Assembly: GCA_050942995.1 (NCBI GenBank)
Contig: JBMNOI010000096.1
Span: 1 to 14,847, forward strand
Direction of reading: 5' to 3'
Origin: JBMNOI01 sp050942995
GTDB lineage: Bacteria; Chloroflexota; Anaerolineae; UBA1429
DNA: 14,847 bases
The position numbers were made by a program, and so were the translations under genes. The stretch's first letter is position 1. Every line of letters starts with the position of its first letter. The notes beneath the pieces were generated by a model. It was not told the origin of the DNA. It saw only the letters and a list, made by a program, of their open reading frames with translations, and ran no database searches. Shown here in pieces: positions 1-5,588 of the stretch.

Positions 1-436
1 GATCGCCGAACATCTCCAATTCGCGCTCTCGTGGCGTGTTCGATGTGTTCAAAACAACGGCCGTCCGGGCACGTAACAACCCGATCGGAACGCCCTTGCC
101 CTCATCCCCGTCCGCAAAGGTATAGGCCACTCCCGGCCGAAACACCCGATCCACCCATCCTTTCAGGATCGCCGGCGGCTGTCCCCACCAGTTGGGATGA
201 ACCACAACGATGCCGTCGGCCGCGGTCAACTCGGCGCAGTGCCGCGCCACCATCGCGTCGATCCCTCCACCGCGCAGAATCTCGCCGGCGCGAATTAGCG
301 GATCGAACCGCTCGGCATAGAGATCGTGAAAAATGACCTCATGGCCGTTGGCCTGTAATGTCTGCACGGCGGTATAGGCGATGGCATGGTTAAAACTTCC
401 GGGATCGGGATGCCCCAGCACGACGAGTATCTTCAT
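1..436 (-). CDS. NAD(P)H dehydrogenase (quinone)/flavodoxin-like fold protein, partial
   Basis: This is the first 145 residues of a flavoprotein of the NAD(P)H:quinone oxidoreductase (Flavodoxin_2, NQO/MdaB-like) family; the 3' end lies beyond the left edge. The N-terminus MKILVVLGHPDPGSFNHAIA has the family's first beta strand followed by the FMN/FAD phosphate-binding loop (H9 to N16). Residues 74-86 (DGIVVVHPNWWGQ) and the following LKGWVDRVFRPGVAY are the family's typical P-x-WW-x-x-P and flavin-contacting segment. Such enzymes catalyse two-electron reduction of quinones or related electrophiles in the cytosol; the substrate here is unknown. The ATG at 436 is preceded by GAGAGGA six bases upstream, which sets the start. 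It overlaps the 3' end of the methyltransferase gene by 47 bp in another frame, so the two are very likely co-transcribed and translationally linked. Confidence 0.88.
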   Translation of the reverse strand, partial: MKILVVLGHPDPGSFNHAIAYTAVQTLQANGHEVIFHDLYAERFDPLIRAGEILRGGGIDAMVARHCAELTAADGIVVVHPNWWGQPPAILKGWVDRVFRPGVAYTFADGDEGKGVPIGLLRARTAVVLNTSNTPRERELEMFGD

Positions 437-1085
437 CGGTGGTCCTCTCGGATGGTGTGGTCAAAGGCTCAACCGCCAGAGCCAGCACGTTGATCCAGTG
501 CACGTCACTCGCTCGACCGATCCAGGCGCGCAACGGGCGAAAACCGGCTCCCGTCAACAGAGCCTCTACCTCCGTCATGCGATAGCGCACAAAATAGCGT
601 TCTACCGCCGGGCCATAGCGGGTGACGGACTCCCACCCCTCACCATCGCCTTCTTGCAGGGCGAGATAGAGGGGGCCACCAAAGGCCAGCACGCGGCGCA
701 TCTCGGCCAGCGCCCCGGGGGCCTCATCCCTGGGAAGGTGCAGCAGCGATGCGCAACACCACACCCCGGCGAATGAGGCGTCGGCGAACGCCAGCCGACG
801 CATATCCATGCGCGTCAGCGGTCCCCGTACATAACGCCGCGCCTGAGTCAGCATTCCGTACGAGAGATCGGCCCCCACGACGATGAACCCCTCGCGTTCG
901 AGCCAGGCCATATCGCGTCCGGCGCCACAGCCCACATCCAGCACCGGACCTCGCCCGTCGATCAGGGTCTTGAACTCTGACGCGGCTTCGATCAGATCAT
1001 CCGGCATGGTCTGATTGACGCAGGCATAGCCCTCCGCCACGGCATCATAGGCGGCGGTCAGCCGCTCGGCGATATCGTCACTCAT
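390..1085 (-). CDS. Class I SAM-dependent methyltransferase
   Basis: The product is 231 residues long, a usual size for a small-molecule class I methyltransferase (Methyltransf_11/25 type). Motif I (PVLDVGCGAGRD, about residues 47-58) binds S-adenosylmethionine, and the acidic residue ending strand 2 is in VVGADLSYGML. The post-motif segment LAFADASFAGVWCCASLLHL matches motif II/III of the UbiE-like group, followed by ALAEMRRVLAFGGPLYLAL. The substrate cannot be told from sequence. An ATG at 1097 is in frame, but the ATG at 1085 has AGAGG just upstream and gives the natural start (MSDDIAERL). The last 20 or so residues (rich in Arg, Ser and Thr) are read through the start of the flavoprotein gene and look like non-domain tail. 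The pair may form a small detoxification or quinone-related unit, but that is a guess. Confidence 0.87.
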   Translation of the reverse strand: MSDDIAERLTAAYDAVAEGYACVNQTMPDDLIEAASEFKTLIDGRGPVLDVGCGAGRDMAWLEREGFIVVGADLSYGMLTQARRYVRGPLTRMDMRRLAFADASFAGVWCCASLLHLPRDEAPGALAEMRRVLAFGGPLYLALQEGDGEGWESVTRYGPAVERYFVRYRMTEVEALLTGAGFRPLRAWIGRASDVHWINVLALAVEPLTTPSERTTDEDTRRAGASRSRKF

Positions 1086-1118
1086 TGGCCTCTCCATCCA
1101 CGCCCGAGCCTTGCTCCG

Positions 1119-1148
1119 ATCATACAGTCATCGCATCGAATCGCGCAA
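1119..1148 (-). promoter_or_regulatory. Candidate sigma70-type promoter of methyltransferase operon
   Basis: Read on the minus strand, TTGCGC (1143-1148) and TATGAT (1119-1124) are separated by 18 bases. The -10 box is good and the -35 is weak (three of six consensus bases). It lies 34 bases upstream of the methyltransferase start and just past a candidate terminator, so an independent unit is plausible. Confidence 0.35.
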
Positions 1149-1157
1149 ACAAACCAA

Positions 1158-1184
1158 GGGCCCTATCCCTGACGGAACGGGCCC
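1158..1184 (-). terminator. Candidate weak terminator after the ThuA-like gene
   Basis: Two GGGCCC arms (1158-1163 and 1179-1184) can pair as a 6-bp all-GC stem with a 15-base loop. On the minus strand the stem is followed by a T-rich stretch (TTGGTTTGTTTG). It lies 27 bases after the stop of the ThuA-like gene. The stem is short and the loop long, so this is tentative. Confidence 0.35.
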
Positions 1185-1210
1185 CTGTCGCGTCACATCA
1201 AACAGCTCAC

Positions 1211-1957
1211 CTATTCATCGATCTCGAACTTTTCGATGCTATCCACGCGAGGCGCTTTCGTCAGGTCGCTGTAAGGGCCGGCCACCGGCGCAGCCCAGCG
1301 CACGCCGTTGACGATCACCCGCTGAACCTTATCCTGGAAAAAGATGGGGAAGGTCTCGTGGCCGGGACGGAAGTAGAATACCTTGCCCTTGCCGCGATGC
1401 CAGCAGCAGCCGCTGCGGAATACTTCGCCGCCCTGGAACCAGGAGATAAAGACGAGCTGGTCGGGCTGCGGGATATCAAAGTACTCGCCGTACATCTCGA
1501 CATGGGGGATCTCGAAATACTCGCCCAACCCCTCGGCGATGGGATGGCCCGGATCGACCACCCATAGCCTCTCGCGCTCGCCGGCCTCGCGCCATTTGAG
1601 GGTGCAGTGGGTGCCCATCATGCGACGAAAGATCTTGGAGAGGTGCCCTGAATGGAGCACAACCAGCCCCATCCCGGCAAGGATGCGCTGCTGTACGCGA
1701 TCGACGATCTCGTCCTGCACCTCGCCGTGGGCCATATGCCCCCACCAGATGAGGACGTCGGTCTGATCGAGTACCTCGTTTGTCAGGCCGTGCTCGGGCT
1801 CGTCCAGCGTCGCCGTGCGCGCCTTAATACCCGGCGCATCGTTCAGGAATCGGGCGATCTGTGTATGGATGCCCTCGGGATACACATCTCGAACGGCATC
1901 ATGCATCTTTTCGTGACGAAACTCGTTCCATACCGTCACACGAATTGTGTTGCTCAT
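1211..1957 (-). CDS. ThuA-like (trehalose utilization) domain protein
   Basis: The product is about 248 residues and consists of a single ThuA-like domain (Pfam ThuA, a class I glutamine amidotransferase-like fold). Recognisable family segments in order are RVTVWNEFRHE at the N-terminus, TATLDEPEHGL near residue 48, DVLIWWGHMAHGEV, GMGLVVLHSGHLSKIF, then DPGHPIAEGLGEYFEIP, and KVFYFRPGHETFPIF followed by NGVRWAAPV near the C-terminus. ThuA was named from a rhizobial trehalose catabolism locus; its biochemical reaction is not established and no trehalose genes are seen here. Two adjacent ATG codons (1960 and 1957) are possible; GAGGAG is seven bases from the second and only four from the first, so the second is preferred. 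It is flanked by its own promoter upstream and a hairpin downstream, suggesting a single-gene transcript. Confidence 0.9.
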   Translation of the reverse strand: MSNTIRVTVWNEFRHEKMHDAVRDVYPEGIHTQIARFLNDAPGIKARTATLDEPEHGLTNEVLDQTDVLIWWGHMAHGEVQDEIVDRVQQRILAGMGLVVLHSGHLSKIFRRMMGTHCTLKWREAGERERLWVVDPGHPIAEGLGEYFEIPHVEMYGEYFDIPQPDQLVFISWFQGGEVFRSGCCWHRGKGKVFYFRPGHETFPIFFQDKVQRVIVNGVRWAAPVAGPYSDLTKAPRVDSIEKFEIDE

Positions 1958-2024
1958 CATATCGCTCCTCTGTCGGCAATGATCGGTTTCGCTCGGTCAC
2001 ATCGCTCACCGTCGGACACCGCGC

Positions 2025-2053
2025 AGTATAGCCTATCCGGCAGGCAACAACAA
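2025..2053 (-). promoter_or_regulatory. Sigma70-type promoter of the ThuA-like gene
   Basis: On the minus strand TTGTTG (2048-2053) and TATACT (2025-2030) are 17 bases apart, an optimal spacing. The predicted transcription start is near 2018, giving a leader of about 60 bases before the ThuA-like start codon. Confidence 0.6.
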
Positions 2054-2058
2054 GCGTT

Positions 2059-2073
2059 TGCCGTCATCCGGCA
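2059..2073 (-). terminator. Small hairpin after the FmdE/TrmO fusion gene
   Basis: TGCCG and CGGCA arms flank a 5-base loop, 10 bases past the fusion gene's stop codon on the minus strand. There is no T tract and the stem has only 5 bp, so it may be a weak terminator or chance. It sits immediately upstream of the ThuA-like promoter. Confidence 0.25.
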
Positions 2074-2083
2074 TCGCATTATG

Positions 2084-3148
2084 TCATCTCATCTGAGAAC
2101 CCTCTGTTGCCTTCCCGCCCTTTTCCTCCACATAAGGCTTGATATCGAGCACCGGCGAGCCGTCCCAGGCATCCAGCCCATCTACCCGGAGCACATTGCC
2201 CTCGACCGCCAACAGACGCACCGTGGTCAGGCCGATCGGATTGGGCCGGTGCGGGCTGCGCAGCGCAAAGACACCCCGGCGGGGCACGGTCTGGTCTCCC
2301 CGTGGATGCTGATGAAGGGGCGCATTTGCGGGAGCACGGTGGAACACAAACAACACCTGCAACCGCTCGAATCCCTCGATGCCCAGCAACCCCGCGCTGA
2401 ACTCGGGATACACGTGGATGCTCGCCTCGGCTCGCTCCCGGGGCGCGGCCGTGTCGGCTGTCAGAGCGCTGTGTACCATCCCGATAGGCCGAAAGACAAG
2501 GCGCCCGCCCTTTTGCCCCCCTCCCTCGACGGCCGCCTCGTAGCAGGGAATGCACAGGTCTTGCTCGCCCAGGCGGCGCAGACGCGTCGCCATGGTCGTT
2601 TCGCCGCAGGCGGAACAGGGAAAAGAGCGGTGCAGTTCGGCCCGATCGGGAATGCGATAGTCATGCAGTTCCTGTACATCGAAAAGCTCGTCGTCCTCCG
2701 GCTCTAACACGGCCAGCGATCGACGACGCCACAGCTCGTCAAAGACCGCCTCATCCTCAGGGTTTCCCCGACCGGTGCGCACCCGCTCGATCAACGCCCG
2801 CTCCTCCGCCGCCTGAGGGCTCGTATCCTCATGGCGTGCAGGGGATTCTTTTCGCACGATGCGGATGGCCCGCCCGTCAGAGCGCCGGGCAAACGTAAAG
2901 GCGTTCTTGCCATAGTCGGCATGGATCAGATTGCCCTTGCCAAAGGTGCACCCGACCATGAACTGGATGGCATCCACGGCGCAGTTATCGGTCTCGACGA
3001 CGGCCACCACCTCTTCATCGGCGGCGTGAGGGCCGATCTCGCGCAGGGCGATCTGCGCCACGCGCACGCCGGTCATCAATCCGGGACAGAGGTGGCCGTG
3101 AAAGGCGATCACCTGATCCAGGGTCTCCTGGCTTATCCTGGGCGACAA
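2084..3148 (-). CDS. Fusion of FmdE-like domain, zinc-ribbon and TsaA/TrmO-like methyltransferase domain
   Basis: The 354-residue product joins two families. Residues 1-205 are FmdE-like (formylmethanofuran dehydrogenase subunit E family): HGHLCPG at 17-23, ETDNCAVDAIQFMVGC at 52-67 followed by TFGKGNL, then a helical linker and a C-terminal zinc-ribbon with C178-x2-C181 and C199-x2-C202. Residues 219-354 form a TsaA/UPF0066 domain: FRPIGMVHSAL, IHVYPEFSAGLLGIEGFERL, RGVFALRSPHRPNPIGL and DGSPVLDIKPYVEE. E. coli TrmO of this family methylates t6A37 in tRNA; FmdE in methanogens belongs to the formylmethanofuran dehydrogenase complex, but bacterial FmdE-like proteins are mostly uncharacterised. 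The reading frame is open to 3382, but TTG at 3148 has a perfect AAGGAG six bases upstream and starts directly before the conserved domain. The protein is predicted soluble and metal-binding. The exact substrate is unknown. Confidence 0.88.
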   Translation of the reverse strand: MSPRISQETLDQVIAFHGHLCPGLMTGVRVAQIALREIGPHAADEEVVAVVETDNCAVDAIQFMVGCTFGKGNLIHADYGKNAFTFARRSDGRAIRIVRKESPARHEDTSPQAAEERALIERVRTGRGNPEDEAVFDELWRRRSLAVLEPEDDELFDVQELHDYRIPDRAELHRSFPCSACGETTMATRLRRLGEQDLCIPCYEAAVEGGGQKGGRLVFRPIGMVHSALTADTAAPRERAEASIHVYPEFSAGLLGIEGFERLQVLFVFHRAPANAPLHQHPRGDQTVPRRGVFALRSPHRPNPIGLTTVRLLAVEGNVLRVDGLDAWDGSPVLDIKPYVEEKGGKATEGSQMR

Positions 3149-3154
3149 CGAGGG

Positions 3155-3160
3155 CTCCTT
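3155..3160 (-). promoter_or_regulatory. Ribosome binding site fixing a TTG start
   Basis: AAGGAG on the minus strand, within GGAAAGGAG, lies six bases before the TTG at 3148. Upstream ATG codons in the open frame would precede the predicted transcription start near 3181, so the TTG is the only sensible start of the FmdE/TrmO fusion. Confidence 0.75.
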
Positions 3161-3187
3161 TCCGCGAATTCCTGTTCTCCTGGAGTC

Positions 3188-3217
3188 AGTATAGGTCGCC
3201 ACGACCGGGGCGGTCAA
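3188..3217 (-). promoter_or_regulatory. Sigma70-type promoter of the FmdE/TrmO fusion gene
   Basis: On the minus strand TTGACC (3212-3217) and TATACT (3188-3193) are separated by 18 bases. The transcription start is expected near 3181, giving a leader of about 32 bases with the strong ribosome binding site. It is divergent from the ResB-like promoter, whose -35 box starts 15 bases away. Confidence 0.7.
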
Positions 3218-3232
3218 CCGCCCGCCCTTTCG

Positions 3233-3261
3233 TTGACGCTCTGAAGCGTCGGCTTTATAAT
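3233..3261 (+). promoter_or_regulatory. Near-consensus sigma70 promoter of the ResB/CcsA-like operon
   Basis: TTGACG (3233-3238) and a perfect TATAAT (3256-3261) are 17 bases apart. Transcription should begin near 3268. The upstream half of the spacer holds a 16-bp palindrome that overlaps the -35 box, so this promoter may be regulated. Confidence 0.8.
3235..3250. repeat. Inverted repeat inside the promoter spacer (possible operator)
   Basis: GACGCT and AGCGTC form perfect 6-bp arms around CTGA. The element overlaps the -35 box and fills most of the -35/-10 spacer of the ResB-like promoter, a common position for a repressor or MerR-type activator site. No regulator gene is adjacent. A palindrome this short could arise by chance. 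Confidence 0.4.
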
Positions 3262-3395
3262 CAGAATCGGTACAGGAGTGCCGACGGCCGCAGACCGGAT
3301 GATCGAGAAAGGGGATTGGGGCCATCGCACGCATCGACGATCTTGTCCAACGCATATGGAAACTGGCCACGTCACCGGCCACAGTCCTTGCCCTG

Positions 3396-4697
3396 ATGGG
3401 TCTGTTACTGGCCGTCTGTATCGTGGGCGGGTTGTTCCCGCGCCCCTTCGATGAGACGAGCGCCGCGCCCGATCATCTCACCCTGCCCGGCATAGCAGGA
3501 ACTAGTGGCCCGACGCAGCCACGACTACCCGCTATACCCGATCTCTTTGCCAGTCGCGGCCTGGATCTGCTGCTCGGTCTGGTGGGGGGGATCGCTCTGC
3601 TACGCCTGTTATCATGCTGGATCCCGGCGTGGGCGCCCCTGCCGACGGGCCGCGTCGAGAGCTGGGTCGCGCGGCTGCCCGGGGATATGGTGGCAACCCG
3701 CAACGCGCTGAACCAGGCCCTCGGCGCGGCCCACATGACGATCCATCGCCTGGTCGATACAGAGCAGGGCACGCTGGCCGCCGCCCGGCGAACCGGGGTG
3801 GCTCGATTGCTTCCCGGGCTCTTTTATCTGGGGCTCTTGGTCCTTCTCGGCGCGGGGGTGTGGGCGCGGCATGCATCATGGAGCGGACCGCAACAGATCC
3901 TGCTGCTGGGTGAGAAACGCACACTACACGACGATCGGGACGTGACCATCCGCCTGGACGAGATCGAGTTGCGCCCCGAACGCGACGGCCACGGCATCGC
4001 CTCGGCCGTCGGGCGCGTGACGCTATCGCAGCCCGACCGGGGCGACCGACGACTGGCGATCGGCCTCACCCGACCGGCCCGAGCCGATGGGCTGGATCTC
4101 TACATGGTCGGCATCGGCCCGGCGGTGCGCATCATCGCCCGAAACGCCGCCGGCGAACGACTCTATCTTCTCCCACCGGGTGAGCCCTTGCCGGAAGAGC
4201 CGCCGGCACCAAAGGCGCCGATACGGGTGCCTCTAACGGGAAGCACGCAGGAGCAACTGCTGGCCGCGCCCCAGGGGGGCATCATCCTTCGTCTGCTCTA
4301 TTATCGTCCTCAGAACACGCCGAACGCCTCGGACGACGGCATCCTGGTACAGGTCCTGCACGGAACGGACGGGCGCATCCTGGACGAGCGACAGCTCGCG
4401 GGCAACGCCCGATTTCACGTCGAGGGGGTTACCCTGGATATAACCCCGGAATATTATGTCGCCCTTCGGGTCGAGCACGAGCCCGAAATTCCCCTGGCGG
4501 CTCTGGGCGCATCGCTGATGCTCATAGGCCTCGGTGCCGGGATCGTCTGGCCGCCGAGGGCGGCCTGGCTCGTTCTGCATGACGACGGCGATTCGACCGT
4601 CTGTCGGCTCGCCGTACCGCATCACGAGGCAAGCGCCGCCTGGGCGCGCACCGTCAAAGCGTTGCTGGACGAGGAGGCCGAACGTGGCTCCTCTTGA
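3396..4697 (+). CDS. ResB-like cytochrome c biogenesis family protein, divergent
   Basis: From the first ATG the product has 433 residues, but the true N-terminus is probably upstream. The same frame, open from 3303, encodes RIDDLVQRIWKLATSPATVL, which completes transmembrane segment 1 in typical ResB fashion, yet contains no ATG, GTG or TTG. The coordinates given use the first conventional start, which has no ribosome binding site. Segments: TM1 at the N-terminus, TM2 about 55-75, TM3 about 138-157, a large extracytoplasmic beta-rich domain 160-360, and a last TM about 365-386 after YVALRVEHEPEIP, the place where ResB proteins have a DPG-like motif. ResB with CcsA forms the system II cytochrome c synthase. 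Here the membrane segments lack histidine (LFYLGLL where an H is usual), so heme handling is doubtful. It overlaps the CcsA-like gene by 14 bp. Confidence 0.72.
   Translation: MGLLLAVCIVGGLFPRPFDETSAAPDHLTLPGIAGTSGPTQPRLPAIPDLFASRGLDLLLGLVGGIALLRLLSCWIPAWAPLPTGRVESWVARLPGDMVATRNALNQALGAAHMTIHRLVDTEQGTLAAARRTGVARLLPGLFYLGLLVLLGAGVWARHASWSGPQQILLLGEKRTLHDDRDVTIRLDEIELRPERDGHGIASAVGRVTLSQPDRGDRRLAIGLTRPARADGLDLYMVGIGPAVRIIARNAAGERLYLLPPGEPLPEEPPAPKAPIRVPLTGSTQEQLLAAPQGGIILRLLYYRPQNTPNASDDGILVQVLHGTDGRILDERQLAGNARFHVEGVTLDITPEYYVALRVEHEPEIPLAALGASLMLIGLGAGIVWPPRAAWLVLHDDGDSTVCRLAVPHHEASAAWARTVKALLDEEAERGSS
4671..4677 (+). promoter_or_regulatory. Ribosome binding site fixing the GTG start of the CcsA-like gene
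   Basis: GAGGAGG lies six bases before the GTG at 4684, inside the end of the ResB-like gene. It rules out the longer frame that opens at 4534, whose extra residues are low-complexity and Arg/Pro-rich. Confidence 0.8.
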
Positions 4698-5409
4698 TGC
4701 GTTCTCGCGGGCTCTGGTCATAGCCGGCGCGGTTCTGGCGCTGGTCGGCGTTATCAGAGCGGGATGCGCTCCCGTGGGCGGCTCTCAGCGAGGGCTTTTG
4801 ACCGTCGCCGGGGCGTTGACCCTGGGGGGCATCTTGCGGGCCGGAGCGACGCCGTTTTCCCCCGCCGTCGGGTTGGCATGGGTGGCGCTGGCGACGGCGG
4901 CGGCAACGCTCTATATCCGCCCTGTAAGGCGGGCCGCGTATCGCCTTGGGGGAATCGCGATCGTGGTGGCCGCCGGAGCGCTCGCACTGCTGCCCCGCTC
5001 GACACCGCCCTATCTCTATGCCCCCGGCCTCTGGCCGGCGGTTGGTCGGATCGGACTGGCGCTGGCCGCGGGCACACTGCTTGCGGGGATATTCTCCCGT
5101 TCAGCCGATAACGCGGGCTCTCGTCTACTGTCGTCGGCATGGTGCCTGCAAACGGTCGGGCTGCTCGGTCACGGCGTGGGAGCCCGGCAGCTATGGGGCG
5201 CTTACTGGAGCCGGGATCCGCTGGAATGCTGGTTGCTGGCCGCCTGGCTCGTCACCGCCATCGCCGCATGGGGAGAGCGGGCATGGGGCTGGGGAGAGCG
5301 CCGCCCCTATGCTCTGGTGATCGCCCCGGCCATCGTCGCACTTTTCGTATTGTTCGGTGCGCTGCCGCTGCTGCACGTTCTGGGAACGAGCTCGCTATTC
5401 CTGAGGTGA
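4684..5409 (+). CDS. CcsA/ResC-like heme-handling membrane protein, divergent
   Basis: The product is 241 residues with eight predicted transmembrane helices (about 10-27, 36-53, 60-79, 86-103, 117-137, 147-166, 182-197 and 210-238), the CcsA/CcmC topology. Residues 171-183 read WGAYWSRDPLECW, clearly the tryptophan-rich WWD signature (usual form WGxYWxWDPKExW), but the central tryptophan is arginine (R177) and the lysine is leucine. The helix after it (WLVTAIAAWGER) lacks the histidine normally found in that place. The loop before helix 5 also has no histidine; H163 and H231 are the only histidines noted. The partner ResB-like protein is encoded upstream with a 14-bp overlap, so the two should be co-translated. 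A cytochrome c or heme-related role is likely by ancestry, but canonical synthase activity is uncertain. Confidence 0.75.
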   Translation: MAPLDAFSRALVIAGAVLALVGVIRAGCAPVGGSQRGLLTVAGALTLGGILRAGATPFSPAVGLAWVALATAAATLYIRPVRRAAYRLGGIAIVVAAGALALLPRSTPPYLYAPGLWPAVGRIGLALAAGTLLAGIFSRSADNAGSRLLSSAWCLQTVGLLGHGVGARQLWGAYWSRDPLECWLLAAWLVTAIAAWGERAWGWGERRPYALVIAPAIVALFVLFGALPLLHVLGTSSLFLR

Positions 5410-5426
5410 CCGTGCATACGGTCGCC
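5405..5426 (+). terminator. Hairpin over the stop codon of the CcsA-like gene
   Basis: GGTGACCGT (5405-5413) and ACGGTCGCC (5418-5426) form a 9-bp stem with one G-T pair and a 4-base GCAT loop. It includes the TGA stop at 5407-5409. No T tract follows, so it may be a factor-dependent terminator or mRNA end-stabiliser. The remaining bases up to 5577 show no other clear signal. Confidence 0.35.
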
Positions 5427-5577
5427 CCATATTCCCCCACACCGGCCCACAGCGCAATGTTCAATTCGGTATATCTGCCGATCGCCCACAGGTGATCCAT
5501 CTTCTCTCACCCTTCTCGACCTCTCCGCCATAAGCGCATCCTCGCAGTTCGTGGCATGATCGGATAGTCGAATTCCG

Positions 5578-5582
5578 GGAGG
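5578..5582 (+). promoter_or_regulatory. Ribosome binding site selecting the GTG at 5589
   Basis: GGAGG lies six bases before the GTG at 5589 but directly abuts another in-frame GTG at 5583, which cannot be used with it. The flippase therefore begins MSLWKRILQG. Confidence 0.7.
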
Positions 5583-5588
5583 GTGAAC

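Noticed and set aside
1652..2707. A 351-residue plus-strand frame
   Set aside because: It is antisense to the ThuA-like and FmdE/TrmO genes, both of which have clear conserved domains; the plus-strand product matches no family and is the usual shadow of GC-rich coding DNA.
3149..3382. Upstream extension of the FmdE/TrmO frame to ATG codons near 3382
   Set aside because: It would start before the predicted transcription start and covers the divergent promoters and part of the ResB-like N-terminus; the extra residues are not domain-like, and TTG at 3148 has an ideal ribosome binding site.
4534..4683. Longer N-terminus for the CcsA-like protein
   Set aside because: The additional 50 residues lie inside the ResB-like gene, are Arg/Pro-rich and not membrane-like; GAGGAGG before GTG 4684 defines the start.
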